Positions 1-8,187 of a stretch of DNA of 64,000 nucleotides are shown here, in pieces. How positions within the stretch are numbered: position 1 is the stretch's first letter; every line of letters begins with the position of its first letter. Location: the NCBI GenBank assembly GCA_964545075.1, contig CAZJFS010000001.1, forward strand, positions 1 through 64,000, in the 5' to 3' direction. Below the pieces are notes generated by a model. The model was not told where the DNA came from. It worked only from the letters and a program-made list of their open reading frames with translations, and ran no database searches. A program made the translations under genes and the position numbers. Source of the stretch: DAOPXV01 sp035352535. Its GTDB lineage: Bacteria; Muiribacteriota; UBA9980.

Positions 1-512
1 ACCTTAGCTGGTGATTCATTTAATAACTTGTTACACAATTTTGGAATTTTGACATAATACGGTAGCATATTATTCTATTTTAGTCAATCACGATAATTAT
101 ACTCATGAAACAGTGTTTACGGGTGTTTTTAATTTATTTTGTCATGCTATTCCTTTCCTGCATTTAATCTCCATCTTTTTTAATATCGTCCGCAATTCCG
201 CATTGGAAGCATATGGTTGTTAGAACCGGTCTTGAAAGCAGGAATCGACTCGAAAAATTCTTTGAGCTTGATAAACTGAATTTCCACTTCATTTACACGA
301 AGATTTGTGTCACAATTTTTATGCCTATTTATTTTTTTCTAATGTATTTTCCGGGTTAACCCCTTTTTGAAAAATTTGAAACAATTTCCGGGCTGCTTAT
401 AGTATAATATAAACAGTTCGAGTTTTATATTGTCTTTTGCCAATACTTCTTCGGTTGGCCGTTAACTCGAAATGAATAATAAATATTATAACTATAAAAG
501 AGGGTGGTAACT
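1..512. other. Intergenic region, no gene supported
   Basis: About 500 AT-rich bases precede the first gene. The longest open stretch I checked by hand on the + strand (213-359, 48 codons) has no ribosome site and no recognisable protein character. A TTGACA at 49-54 with TATTCT at 71-76 (16-nt spacer) could be a promoter but has nothing convincing downstream. TATAAT at 403-408 lies upstream of the first gene; its nearest -35-like hexamer (TTGAAA, 376-381) is 21 nt away, so that promoter is only tentative. Confidence 0.5.
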
Positions 513-1442
513 ATGAATTCGTTTTTTATCAGGAAAACAGCCCTTATGATCGTATTTATTTTCTTATTCAATACGTTTTCAATAACAAACGTTTTTTCGG
601 GCGGCATCGAATCCGTTTCGAGTAATCTTGGACAGGGTTGCGTTTCTAGCGATACCGGCGCATCATTTGCCAACATAGAAGAAAGCTGTCAGAAATTAGG
701 CTCCTCCTGTGAATCGATCTTTTCAAAGATCGGCGACTTTTTTAAAGACCTGGTTTCGAATGTTAAACAGATAGGCCAAAAAGTCTGCGGCCAGGACTCT
801 ATTTTTGGAAGCTTCTTTAAAAGTTTACTCGCGCTTTTCGGAATAGGCGATGAAAATTCAACCTGCTCTAGCGCTACTTCCAATGAAACCGCTTCAAGTA
901 ACGCAACCGCAACTTGCGAAAAAACCACGGGACAACTTTCAACCGGTGAAAAAGTAACCGTGCTCAACCAGTGCGGGGGAAAATACCAGGTAAAAAAAGA
1001 CGACGGAAAAACAGAATGGGTAAATAAAAAAAAGATAAGAGTTACATCGGCGGAAAAGACCGCAACAACGGCGGCTTCAGGCGATACTCCCAAAGGCGCC
1101 GGAAAAGTGATATCGAACGTCCAGGCCACCGGATATTTCCCGCCACCGGCCGGCGGATATAAATCAAAAGCTGAAGCCGCCATGGAAGGCGGGGCGAATG
1201 ATTGCCGCGGCAATAAACTCAGAACGCTTCAGGATTATAAGCCCGGAAGTTATGTCAGCTGCGCTACCGACCCACGCGTTATCAAGACAGGCACTTATTT
1301 TACGATAGACGAATACCCCGGCGTCAAATTTTTAGCGTGCGACGTAGGCGGCGCGATAAAAGGCAATCACGTCGATATCTGCTGCGCTAATGAAAAAGAA
1401 ACTTATAAAGTACCCGGAAAAATAACTTTGAGATACCTTTAA
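513..1442 (+). CDS. Secreted SH3-like / 3D-domain protein, putative peptidoglycan hydrolase
   Basis: The ATG at 513 is chosen over an upstream GTG at 504 because the AGAGGGTGG ribosome site overlaps the GTG and sits 5 nt before the ATG. The 309-aa product has a signal peptide (residues 1-29, ending near NVFS). A cysteine-containing, Ser/Asn/Thr-rich stretch with an amphipathic helix (SIFGSFFKSLLALFGIG) follows. Next comes an SH3-like segment (about 150-195, with W-V-N-K-K near its end). The C-terminal 3D domain carries DVGGAIKGNHVD, close to the D-x-G-x-I-K-G-x-x-x-D pattern of the MltA/3D lytic transglycosylase fold. The likely role is cutting or binding cell wall outside the membrane. The layout resembles the secreted protein at 27987-29519. 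The 3D assignment is fairly firm; activity is inferred. Confidence 0.75.
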   Translation: MNSFFIRKTALMIVFIFLFNTFSITNVFSGGIESVSSNLGQGCVSSDTGASFANIEESCQKLGSSCESIFSKIGDFFKDLVSNVKQIGQKVCGQDSIFGSFFKSLLALFGIGDENSTCSSATSNETASSNATATCEKTTGQLSTGEKVTVLNQCGGKYQVKKDDGKTEWVNKKKIRVTSAEKTATTAASGDTPKGAGKVISNVQATGYFPPPAGGYKSKAEAAMEGGANDCRGNKLRTLQDYKPGSYVSCATDPRVIKTGTYFTIDEYPGVKFLACDVGGAIKGNHVDICCANEKETYKVPGKITLRYL

Positions 1443-1527
1443 AATCTTATTTCTTAAGATTAAAACCTGTAATGATTAGTTGAATCAACGCTCTTCGAGC
1501 AAAAAAACATGACTTTTAAATTAAAGG

Positions 1528-1581
1528 TTGAATTATCATAAACTATATTATAAAATAGGGATGGAACTTTGTTTCCGTCCC
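1528..1581 (+). promoter_or_regulatory. Putative promoter and 5' hairpin before the 1609 gene
   Basis: TTGAAT at 1528-1533 is followed after 17 nt by TAAAAT at 1551-1556. Directly after it, GGGATGGAA (1558-1566) pairs with TTCCGTCCC (1573-1581) to form a 9-bp hairpin at the expected 5' end of the transcript, just ahead of the AAAGGAAG ribosome site. The hairpin could stabilise the mRNA, act as an operator, or end upstream readthrough. Confidence 0.45.
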
Positions 1582-1608
1582 TAAAAATTTTGAAAGGAAG
1601 AAAAATAT

Positions 1609-2610
1609 ATGTTTAACTTCAAAACAAAACTCGCGGCTTTAGTTTTTATAATTTGTTTTATAGTTAACGCTCGAATATTTGACCAGGGCTTAATATGCGC
1701 TTACGCCGAAGACGCAAAAAAACTCGACGTAAAAAAATTGACGAGCGTCGAGATCAAGGAAAACGAAGGCGGAGAACTTACGGTCGGAAAAGATAAAATA
1801 AAATTCATGCCACAGAGTTTCACCGTAAAAGACGGGTTTATTTATGCCATTAACCGCTACGAACCGCTTATAGCAAAATTTTCGATCGACGGAACTCCGG
1901 CCGGAGTAATAAAATTAAAACACGCAAAAGATAATAAATTCGACGCAAGATTTTTCATCGATATAATGATGGATAAGAATAACTTAATATACCTTCTCGA
2001 GCAATCGACCGCGACGCTAAGATTGGCTGATCTTTCAGGTAATATCGATAATTTTTATATGATGAGCGCCAAGGAAGGCGCGATCGTCCAGAGAGCATGG
2101 AAAATGCCGGGAAGCTTCTTTCTTATATATGACAAGGGCCTTCACAACGCCTATATAAGAGATATTAAACATACGCTTATAAGGGAAGAACCCGATAAGG
2201 CCGGCTCCGAGTTTATCTGCGAAGCCGATTCTTTAATTTATTCAAACCGCAAGATCGTTATGCTCGAAGAACGCAAGGGAATTTTCGAAGCGGTGATAAC
2301 GCCCGTGGGCGGAAGCGACGAGATCGCTTCGATGAACGTCTGGAAAGACGCGCAGGCGGTCGTAGCCCTCGACGCGGATACGGCCGGAAACTATTATTTC
2401 TACGTTGAAAAAAAAGCGGGCTCTTCGATAGACGTCATTTCCGAAAAGAATAAAAAATTCGAACTTAAAAGTTTCGCCGTAGATAAATTAAACTTTTTAG
2501 ACGACGCGACCAAAAATTGCGAAGCTTACGAACCCGGAAAACTTATCATGCTCTATTCAGACGGAAAAAACGCATGCCTTGGCGAGATTAAAATCGACGG
2601 AATTAAATAA
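1609..2610 (+). CDS. Secreted protein of unknown function, possibly beta-propeller
   Basis: A 333-aa protein with a signal peptide (about residues 1-34, ending AYA before ED). An AAGGAAG ribosome site precedes the ATG. The body has repeating strand patterns of the type 'FIYAINRYEPLIAKFSIDG' and 'LIYLLEQSTATLRLADLSG', which look like NHL- or YVTN-style propeller blades, but no family is certain. The TAA at 2608-2610 is followed by 57 more sense codons in the same frame (2611-2784), so the gene may once have been longer. No catalytic motif is seen. Confidence 0.7.
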   Translation: MFNFKTKLAALVFIICFIVNARIFDQGLICAYAEDAKKLDVKKLTSVEIKENEGGELTVGKDKIKFMPQSFTVKDGFIYAINRYEPLIAKFSIDGTPAGVIKLKHAKDNKFDARFFIDIMMDKNNLIYLLEQSTATLRLADLSGNIDNFYMMSAKEGAIVQRAWKMPGSFFLIYDKGLHNAYIRDIKHTLIREEPDKAGSEFICEADSLIYSNRKIVMLEERKGIFEAVITPVGGSDEIASMNVWKDAQAVVALDADTAGNYYFYVEKKAGSSIDVISEKNKKFELKSFAVDKLNFLDDATKNCEAYEPGKLIMLYSDGKNACLGEIKIDGIK

Positions 2611-2784
2611 CACCGGCCGCAGACCGTAGCGGAAAAGCGAAACGCGGATAATGAAAAAATAGCCGCATTTTTAAATACGGCAGGCATAAAAAAAGAAAAA
2701 ACGCCGGTATTTCCCGCTGGAAACATCTCGAATGGCCGGACTTCAAAAATAAGTGAAATATATCTTGTCAAAAGTGAAAATTAA
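2611..2784 (+). pseudogene. In-frame open extension after the 1609-2610 stop codon
   Basis: Fifty-seven sense codons continue in the frame of the upstream gene after its TAA and end at a second TAA (2782-2784). The codon choice (GCG, GAA, AAA, ATA, GGC) matches neighbouring genes and the translation ends in ISEIYLVKSEN. There is no start codon or ribosome site of its own. It reads as a tail cut off by a nonsense change, but a chance open stretch or a sequencing error is possible. A promoter (2765-2794) overlaps its end. Confidence 0.35.
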
Positions 2785-2794
2785 GTGCTATAAT
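2765..2794 (+). promoter_or_regulatory. Strong sigma-70-like promoter
   Basis: TTGTCA (2765-2770), an 18-nt spacer and a perfect TATAAT (2789-2794). It would start RNA near 2801, about 50 nt before a hairpin at 2848-2881 and well upstream of a second promoter. See the finding on a possible short transcript. Confidence 0.6.
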
Positions 2795-2847
2795 CAAAAA
2801 TGTAGCGCACTTTTTAGTTTTCAAGGAAGAAAATCAAGATCATGATG

Positions 2848-2889
2848 ATACCGCCTCATTCATATTGAAATGGGACGGTATTTGCTTTA
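2848..2889 (+). terminator. Hairpin with T-rich tail, possible terminator of a short RNA
   Basis: ATACCGCCTCATT (2848-2860) pairs with AATGGGACGGTAT (2869-2881) with one mismatch and one G-T pair, followed by TTGCTTTAT. An AGGAAG site (2824-2829) and a possible 8-codon ORF (ATG at 2842, stop at 2866-2868) sit just before and inside the stem. This is a plausible end for the transcript from 2765-2794, before the next promoter at 2900. Confidence 0.4.
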
Positions 2890-2899
2890 TCCGGAGAAT

Positions 2900-2928
2900 T
2901 TGACATTTGAATTTTTTTTTGTTAAAAT
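2900..2928 (+). promoter_or_regulatory. Sigma-70-like promoter for the 3019 gene
   Basis: TTGACA (2900-2905), a 17-nt spacer and TAAAAT (2923-2928). The start would fall near 2935, giving a leader of about 85 nt to the ATG at 3019. Confidence 0.65.
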
Positions 2929-3018
2929 CAAACCCTATTAATTAAGCACTTTATATATTTAAGGATTTTATCCACAAGGATGTACGGCTAAAACACTATT
3001 TTAAAAGGAGTGGATAAC

Positions 3019-4320
3019 ATGCAGAACAACCCTACAACCCCAAAAAAGAGTACTTTAGAACAAAATATCACAGGTTCGGTAACGCCCGAAAACAGGGTGA
3101 AAGTTATATCGACTAAAAACGTCGTTGAAACCGAGCATCCCGTTTACAAAACCAAGATCCTCGTAGTTACTGGAAACGAGCCGGAACTCGATTACGCGGG
3201 AATAGCTAAATCGAAAATCTCCGAGATCACGAAGATCCTGCCCATCAATATCCCACGCTCGCTCGTCGCGATCCTCTTTATGATCGTAGTAATTCCAATA
3301 ATATTCTCCCCCGGCATATTCATGCCTGATTTCTCGATAGCAGGCGGAGACGCTTCGATGAGCCAGCTTAAATTCCCTGAAACGATATTCAGAAACCTTA
3401 ATTTCGACAATCGCGACATATTAAAAGCCCAGCTCGACACGCTCGTGGCAAGCTATGAAAGAAAACTCGCCATCCTCGACTGCGATTGCAACCTCGCGCA
3501 GCTTTTAAAATCAAGAATCAAAATAGCTCAGGCTATATGGGAAAACGCGTCGGACGACCTTTTCCTCGATTTCATGATGGCTCAGATCTCTGACATAAAA
3601 ACCAAGCCTTATTTCAGCCACTCGAACCCATGCTTCTCACGCGATCACAGCAAGATAAATACCCACTTCAGCTCGCTCGGCAAATGGGCGCAGGACGCCG
3701 ATCAGATGGATTTCGAACGCCAGGTCGCCGAATTCATGACAAAGTATCCTGAAATATTCGAAAAAGCCAACTTCGACCGTCTTGAAAACGTCAACGCCGT
3801 CATCACTCAGGCTGTAGCGGAAAACGCTTATGTAATAAAGGAAGCTATCGAAGTAAAAGAAATCAAGACTATCGCCGTAGAAAAAAAGGCCGTTAAAAAA
3901 CACAAGAGAAGAGCCAGACACAATAAAAGCGCTGCAAAACCTAAAACTGAAAAAGCCGCTGAAAGCAAAACCAGCGACGTTTCAACAAACGCGCCAGCCC
4001 CTGCTCCCGTTGAAGCGGCTCCGGCTCCTGTAGCCGTCGAACCGGCGCCAGCGCCTGAAGCTCCCGCTCCGGCTCCCGCCGAACCTAAGAAAGAAGAGCC
4101 TAAAAAAGCCAAAGATTCAAAAAAAGACAAAAAGGCTAAAGCCGAAGCTCCCGCAGCTCCCGCTCAGGCTCCGGATGCTAACGCCATGCCTCCGGCTCCC
4201 GACACAATGCCCGCTCCGGCCGACGCTATGACACCCGCTGATCCTACAATGCCGGCTCCTCCCGCAGAACCCGTTAAAACGGACGCCAAGGGCGCTAAAA
4301 AACCCGCTAAAATCAAATAA
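3019..4320 (+). CDS. Single-pass membrane protein with long Ala/Pro/Lys-rich tail
   Basis: ATG at 3019 is chosen because AAGGAG (3005-3010) lies 8 nt before it; the in-frame GTG at 3010 overlaps that site. The 433-aa protein has a polar N-terminus (about 70 residues), one transmembrane helix (LVAILFMIVVIPIIFSPGIF), a helical domain of about 200 residues containing a DCDC motif, and a low-complexity tail of about 140 residues rich in PAPAP, EEPKK and KKDKK. The N-terminus is probably cytoplasmic and the tail could span the periplasm or bind peptidoglycan or DNA. I recognise no family. It has its own promoter and a strong terminator (4362-4402), so it is a single-gene unit. Confidence 0.75.
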   Translation: MQNNPTTPKKSTLEQNITGSVTPENRVKVISTKNVVETEHPVYKTKILVVTGNEPELDYAGIAKSKISEITKILPINIPRSLVAILFMIVVIPIIFSPGIFMPDFSIAGGDASMSQLKFPETIFRNLNFDNRDILKAQLDTLVASYERKLAILDCDCNLAQLLKSRIKIAQAIWENASDDLFLDFMMAQISDIKTKPYFSHSNPCFSRDHSKINTHFSSLGKWAQDADQMDFERQVAEFMTKYPEIFEKANFDRLENVNAVITQAVAENAYVIKEAIEVKEIKTIAVEKKAVKKHKRRARHNKSAAKPKTEKAAESKTSDVSTNAPAPAPVEAAPAPVAVEPAPAPEAPAPAPAEPKKEEPKKAKDSKKDKKAKAEAPAAPAQAPDANAMPPAPDTMPAPADAMTPADPTMPAPPAEPVKTDAKGAKKPAKIK

Positions 4321-4361
4321 TAAATAAAAGGTACGCGGTCAAAAAACAATAAATTAACAAG

Positions 4362-4402
4362 GGCGGAAAACGGCGGACAGCATAATCCCGTTTTCCGCCT
4401 TT
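4362..4402 (+). terminator. Rho-independent terminator
   Basis: A perfect 12-bp stem (4362-4373 with 4388-4399; arm GGCGGAAAACGG) is followed by TTTACT. It ends the 3019-4320 transcript. Confidence 0.8.
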
Positions 4403-4436
4403 ACTAATAAAAAAATCATAAGAGGTGTAATGTAAA

Positions 4437-4766
4437 ATGTCGGAAAATGAAAAAGCAACGGCTGAAAACCAGCAGCAAAAACCTCAGCAGGATCCGGAAG
4501 AAATGATGGCGCACATGACGTCTTATACCCTCGCCACGTCCTTTATCATGATGATGGCGCAAAAAGCATGGATAAACCTCGGGAAAATAGCGGCGGATTC
4601 AAAATCGTCTGAAACGAAGGTCGATATGGCTCAGGCAAGATTTTCGATAGACTGCATAGCGGCGATATACGAACATCTTAAAAGTCACATTACGGCTCAG
4701 GAAAGCAACGAGATCCAGGGGCTCATAACGAACCTGCGGTTGAATTTCGTGGAAGCTTCGAAATAA
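4437..4766 (+). CDS. DUF1844 family protein
   Basis: A 109-aa protein with an acidic, Gln-rich first 20 residues and a helical core matching DUF1844: a Met-rich helix (TSFIMMMAQKAWINLG), then VDMAQARFSIDCIAAIYE, and a C-terminal LRLNFVEA. The family is found across diverse bacteria with no established function. AGAGGTG (4421-4427) is the ribosome site. The next gene, DUF362-ferredoxin, follows after about 50 nt on the same strand. Confidence 0.8.
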   Translation: MSENEKATAENQQQKPQQDPEEMMAHMTSYTLATSFIMMMAQKAWINLGKIAADSKSSETKVDMAQARFSIDCIAAIYEHLKSHITAQESNEIQGLITNLRLNFVEASK

Positions 4767-4816
4767 CGGCATAATTTTTTAAAGCAAGGCTTGTTTTAAC
4801 CGGAAGGACGGGCACC

Positions 4817-5974
4817 CTGGAAAAAGTAGCTTTATTCAAAGTTAAAAATTACGACAGAAATATTTTGCGCGAAAAAATCGCCGCGATCTTCGATGCTTTC
4901 GGCGGCGCCTCCGGCATGTTTAAAAGCGGAGACAGGGTTTTATTAAAGCCGAATCTTCTCCTGGGACGGGATTACAGCCGGCACGTCACTACCCACCCCG
5001 AAATCGTTTTCGCGGCGGGCTCGATACTAAAAGACATAGGATGCTCTCTTACGATAGGCGACAGCCCCGGCATTGGAAACGCGATATCCGTCGCCAATAA
5101 ATGCGGCATAGCGGCCGTAGCGAAAGAATTGGGCGCGAAGCTCGTATCGTTCGAAACGAGCGCCGAACTAAAAGTAAATTCAGAAAACAGAATATTTAAG
5201 CGTTTCGAGGTCGCGAAGGAAATTTTGGAGGCCGATAAAATAGTCAATCTGGCTAAATTGAAATCCCACGCGCAGATGCTTCTTACGATGAGCGTTAAAA
5301 ATATGTTCGGGTCCGTCGTAGGCCTTTTAAAGCCGCAATGGCACTTTAAAGCCGGAAGCGACGCCGACTTTTTCGCGAGAATGCTCGTAGAACTAAACCT
5401 GGCTATCGCCCCGGCCTTCACGATACTTGATGGAATTTACGGAATGGAGGGCAACGGCCCGTCCAACGGCGACGTGCGCGAATTGAACATTCTTCTGGGC
5501 GGAAAGAACTGCGTGGCGATAGACGCGGTAGCGGCTTCGCTTTTAAATGTCGATTCGAAAAACTATTTTACCGGACGCGCGGCCATAAACATGGGACTTG
5601 CCGGAGCCATTCTTTCGGACATAGAAGTTATCGGAGACCCGGCCGCAAATTTCAATGTTGAAAACTTTAAACTGCCACATATAATGGACGCGGACTGGCC
5701 TATGTTCGGGTTCCTTAAAAGGTTTCTGAAATCTTTTTTCACCCCGGCGCCGGACTATCACAAGAATGCCTGCAAATTCTGCATGATCTGTAAAGACCTG
5801 TGCCCGGCGAAGGCGATAACCGAGACCGGGCCAAAAAATCTCGATTTCGATCTGAAAAAATGCATCAGATGCTTCTGCTGTCAGGAAATGTGCCCCCATG
5901 GCGCGATCACGGTAAAATCAAGCGCCGGGCAGCGCGTAAAAGATTTTTTTTGTTTTTCAAGGAGGAAAAAATAA
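4817..5974 (+). CDS. DUF362 protein with C-terminal 2x[4Fe-4S] ferredoxin domain
   Basis: The reading frame is open upstream of the TTG at 4865, and the residues it adds (VALFKVKNYDR) match usual DUF362 N-termini. The best start is a CTG at 4817, 9 nt after GGAAGG (4802-4807); no ATG or GTG is available there. The 385-aa protein has the DUF362 domain (about 1-285: KPNLL, GDSPG, KLKSHAQMLLTMSVKNMFGSV, IDGIYGMEGNGP with the D as printed LDGIYG) and two Cys-x2-Cys-x2-Cys-x3-Cys-Pro clusters (CKFCMICKDLCP and CIRCFCCQEMCP). It is probably a cytoplasmic iron-sulfur redox protein; the substrate is unknown. Confidence 0.8.
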   Translation: MEKVALFKVKNYDRNILREKIAAIFDAFGGASGMFKSGDRVLLKPNLLLGRDYSRHVTTHPEIVFAAGSILKDIGCSLTIGDSPGIGNAISVANKCGIAAVAKELGAKLVSFETSAELKVNSENRIFKRFEVAKEILEADKIVNLAKLKSHAQMLLTMSVKNMFGSVVGLLKPQWHFKAGSDADFFARMLVELNLAIAPAFTILDGIYGMEGNGPSNGDVRELNILLGGKNCVAIDAVAASLLNVDSKNYFTGRAAINMGLAGAILSDIEVIGDPAANFNVENFKLPHIMDADWPMFGFLKRFLKSFFTPAPDYHKNACKFCMICKDLCPAKAITETGPKNLDFDLKKCIRCFCCQEMCPHGAITVKSSAGQRVKDFFCFSRRKK

Positions 5975-6823
5975 ATGAAAAAGATATGCTTACTGTTTAT
6001 ATTCATAGCCGTTTTTCTTTTTAATCCGACGGGCGCGTCCGCGCCGGCGGCGGAGGAACCTTCTACCTATGAGGTAAATGAAACCGCGGCGACGGGAGAT
6101 TATTCGTATACGGTTATAAATTCGGAAAGAAAAAAAGAAGCCAAAGCGGATTTTTATTACGTAAAAATCAATGTAATGAATAAAAGCGAGTTTTTATCGG
6201 GCAAGATACCTCAGGTAAAGATCGTGGACGACAAAGGAAAGGAACTTTCACAAAAGGAAGATCAATCCAGTCTTGGAAAAAACTCTTCGGCTATTATATC
6301 GTTGAGCTTTGAAATACCGAAGACGGCCGGAGAATGTAAATTGAAGGTCAGCGGCGACGACGCCGGCCTTTCATGCGCGTTCATCAATCTTTCCCCAAGC
6401 ATAGTCGACGCTCCCAACGACCTTTTCGCGGCCGCCAGGGATGGCGACGTTACTAGAATCAAAAAAGCCCTGGACGGCGGAGCAAAGATAAACAACAAAA
6501 ATTCCAAGGGAGAAACTCCGCTTCATTTTGCCGCCAGAGCCGGAAAAGCCGAAGCGGTCAAATTTCTTCTTAAAAAGGGCGCCGACAGCTGGGCAAAGAA
6601 CAGTTATGACGAACCGCCGCTTTTTTACGCGATATTCGCGAAAAACTACGACTGCGTAAAATTGCTCCTGGAAGCCGGCAGCGACACCAAGTATAAAAGC
6701 CTTAAGGGAAGAAGAGCCATCGAAGAAGCGTATAAAAAATATAACAAGGCTATAATCGAAATCGTAAGGGCGTATACCGATGCGCCCACGAAACCCAACA
6801 AGCTAAAATCCGACTCGAAATAA
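5975..6823 (+). CDS. Secreted ankyrin-repeat protein
   Basis: Starts directly after the DUF362 stop codon (TAA then ATG), with GGAGG at 5961-5965, so it is in the same operon. It has a signal peptide (residues 1-24, ending GASA). An Ig-like/FxLYD-type beta domain (about 30-145) carries 'YYVKINVMNKSEF'. Three ankyrin repeats (about 150-260) include GETPLHFAARAGKAEAVKFLLKKGAD. Ankyrin repeats bind proteins, here presumably in the periplasm. A second secreted ankyrin protein lies at 41748-42350. Confidence 0.8.
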   Translation: MKKICLLFIFIAVFLFNPTGASAPAAEEPSTYEVNETAATGDYSYTVINSERKKEAKADFYYVKINVMNKSEFLSGKIPQVKIVDDKGKELSQKEDQSSLGKNSSAIISLSFEIPKTAGECKLKVSGDDAGLSCAFINLSPSIVDAPNDLFAAARDGDVTRIKKALDGGAKINNKNSKGETPLHFAARAGKAEAVKFLLKKGADSWAKNSYDEPPLFYAIFAKNYDCVKLLLEAGSDTKYKSLKGRRAIEEAYKKYNKAIIEIVRAYTDAPTKPNKLKSDSK

Positions 6824-6847
6824 TATAATTAAAAGGAATAACTCGAT

Positions 6848-8059
6848 TTGAAAAATAATGCCCTTGAAATTTTGAAAGCTTACATAGACGAAAATGCCGG
6901 AATTTTTTTAAAATTTCGCGAGCACATCCACGCTCATCCCGAACTTTCTCAGAAAGAAGAAAAAACGCGTGAATTCATCATTTCGAATATTATAAAAAAA
7001 GAATATGTTGATATTATAACGTTTGAGGACACATACGGATTCTGGGTCGACGTAAAATTTAAAAAGGAAATCGCGCAGGACGGGATCATCGCGATACGCT
7101 CCGACATGGACGCGCTTCCTATAGAAGAGGAAACCGGCGCCGCGTTTAGTTCGCTAAATAAAGGCGTGATGCACGCCTGCGGCCACGACGCCCACACAGC
7201 GATGCTTTTCGGAGCGTTGTGCGCGGTGACCATAAATTATGAAACCGTTAAAAAACATATCAATGCCGGAGCCATTCGTTTTATATTTCAGGCCTCCGAG
7301 GAAGAGGCTCCCGGCGGCGCGCTGCCGCTCATTAAAAAAGGCGTTTTAACGGACGTCAAATATATATTCGGGCTGCACGTAATGCCGGGCCTTTTATCGG
7401 GTACGGCCGGTTTTTGCGACGGCGGCATAATGGCGGCCGTGGACGAATTCGAAATAGAATTTTCGGGGCGCGGAGGGCATGCGGCGAAACCTGACGAATC
7501 TAATGACCTTCTTCTTCTCGCCTCCGAACTTATCGTATCGGCTCAAAAGATCATATCGCGAAACATCAGCCCTCTCGCGGCCGGAGTAATAAGCTTCTGC
7601 ACGATAAGCGCCGGGTCCGCTCGAAATATTCTTCCGGCCAGATTAAACCTGGCTGGAACCATCCGAAGCCTCGATCCGGAGCTTCGCGAATATCTGCCCA
7701 AAAGACTGGAACAAGTGATAAAACTGAAATGCGAGGAATTCGGGGTGAAATATAATATAGAATGGATATATGGATACCCCGTAACGGTTAACGATATTGC
7801 CGCTTCGGCAATTTATAAAAAAGCGGCGGTTAAAATATTCGGAAAAAATAATATTATCGATCCCGCGACTAAATCCATGGGCGCCGAGGATTTCGCTTAT
7901 TACGCGGAAAAAGTTCCAGGCGCATTCGTTTTTTTCGGGACGGGGAAAGAATCGGGCGATAACTTCCCGCTGCACCATCCGGGATTCAACGTCGAAAACA
8001 ATGATATAATCAATGGAATAAAGCTTTTTGCGGCCGTGATATGCGAGTTTATGATTTAA
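6848..8059 (+). CDS. M20 family amidohydrolase (N-acyl amino acid / hippurate hydrolase type)
   Basis: A 403-aa protein starting at TTG 6848 with an AAGGAA site about 8 nt upstream. M20D signatures are complete: HAHPELSQKE, RSDMDALP, the metal-binding MHACGHDAHTAM, catalytic and metal residues in ASEEEAPGG, GLHVMP, and SMGAEDFAYY near the end. Such enzymes hydrolyse N-acyl amino acids or peptides in the cytosol with two divalent metals. It lies 24 nt after the ankyrin gene and closes the + strand block at a bidirectional terminator. Confidence 0.88.
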   Translation: MKNNALEILKAYIDENAGIFLKFREHIHAHPELSQKEEKTREFIISNIIKKEYVDIITFEDTYGFWVDVKFKKEIAQDGIIAIRSDMDALPIEEETGAAFSSLNKGVMHACGHDAHTAMLFGALCAVTINYETVKKHINAGAIRFIFQASEEEAPGGALPLIKKGVLTDVKYIFGLHVMPGLLSGTAGFCDGGIMAAVDEFEIEFSGRGGHAAKPDESNDLLLLASELIVSAQKIISRNISPLAAGVISFCTISAGSARNILPARLNLAGTIRSLDPELREYLPKRLEQVIKLKCEEFGVKYNIEWIYGYPVTVNDIAASAIYKKAAVKIFGKNNIIDPATKSMGAEDFAYYAEKVPGAFVFFGTGKESGDNFPLHHPGFNVENNDIINGIKLFAAVICEFMI

Positions 8060-8125
8060 CGCCTGACGGCGAAATATAATTCGAGTTAATTTTCAGCATA
8101 AAGTTAGACTAAATATCAATGATAT

Positions 8126-8166
8126 AAAAAAGCCATGCGGTCGATCTTGATCGCATGGCTTTTTTA
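8126..8166. terminator. Bidirectional terminator between convergent genes
   Basis: AGCCATGCG (8131-8139) pairs with CGCATGGCT (8152-8160). It is flanked by an A-run on the left and a T-run on the right, so it serves both the M20 gene (+) and the ABC permease (-). Confidence 0.85.
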
Positions 8167-8187
8167 TACTAATACGCTTTCTTATTT

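Noticed and set aside
213..359. 48-codon ORF near the left end
   Set aside because: No ribosome site, poor codon use and no recognisable features.
504..512. GTG as start of the first gene
   Set aside because: It overlaps the ribosome binding site; the ATG at 513 fits spacing and signal peptide.
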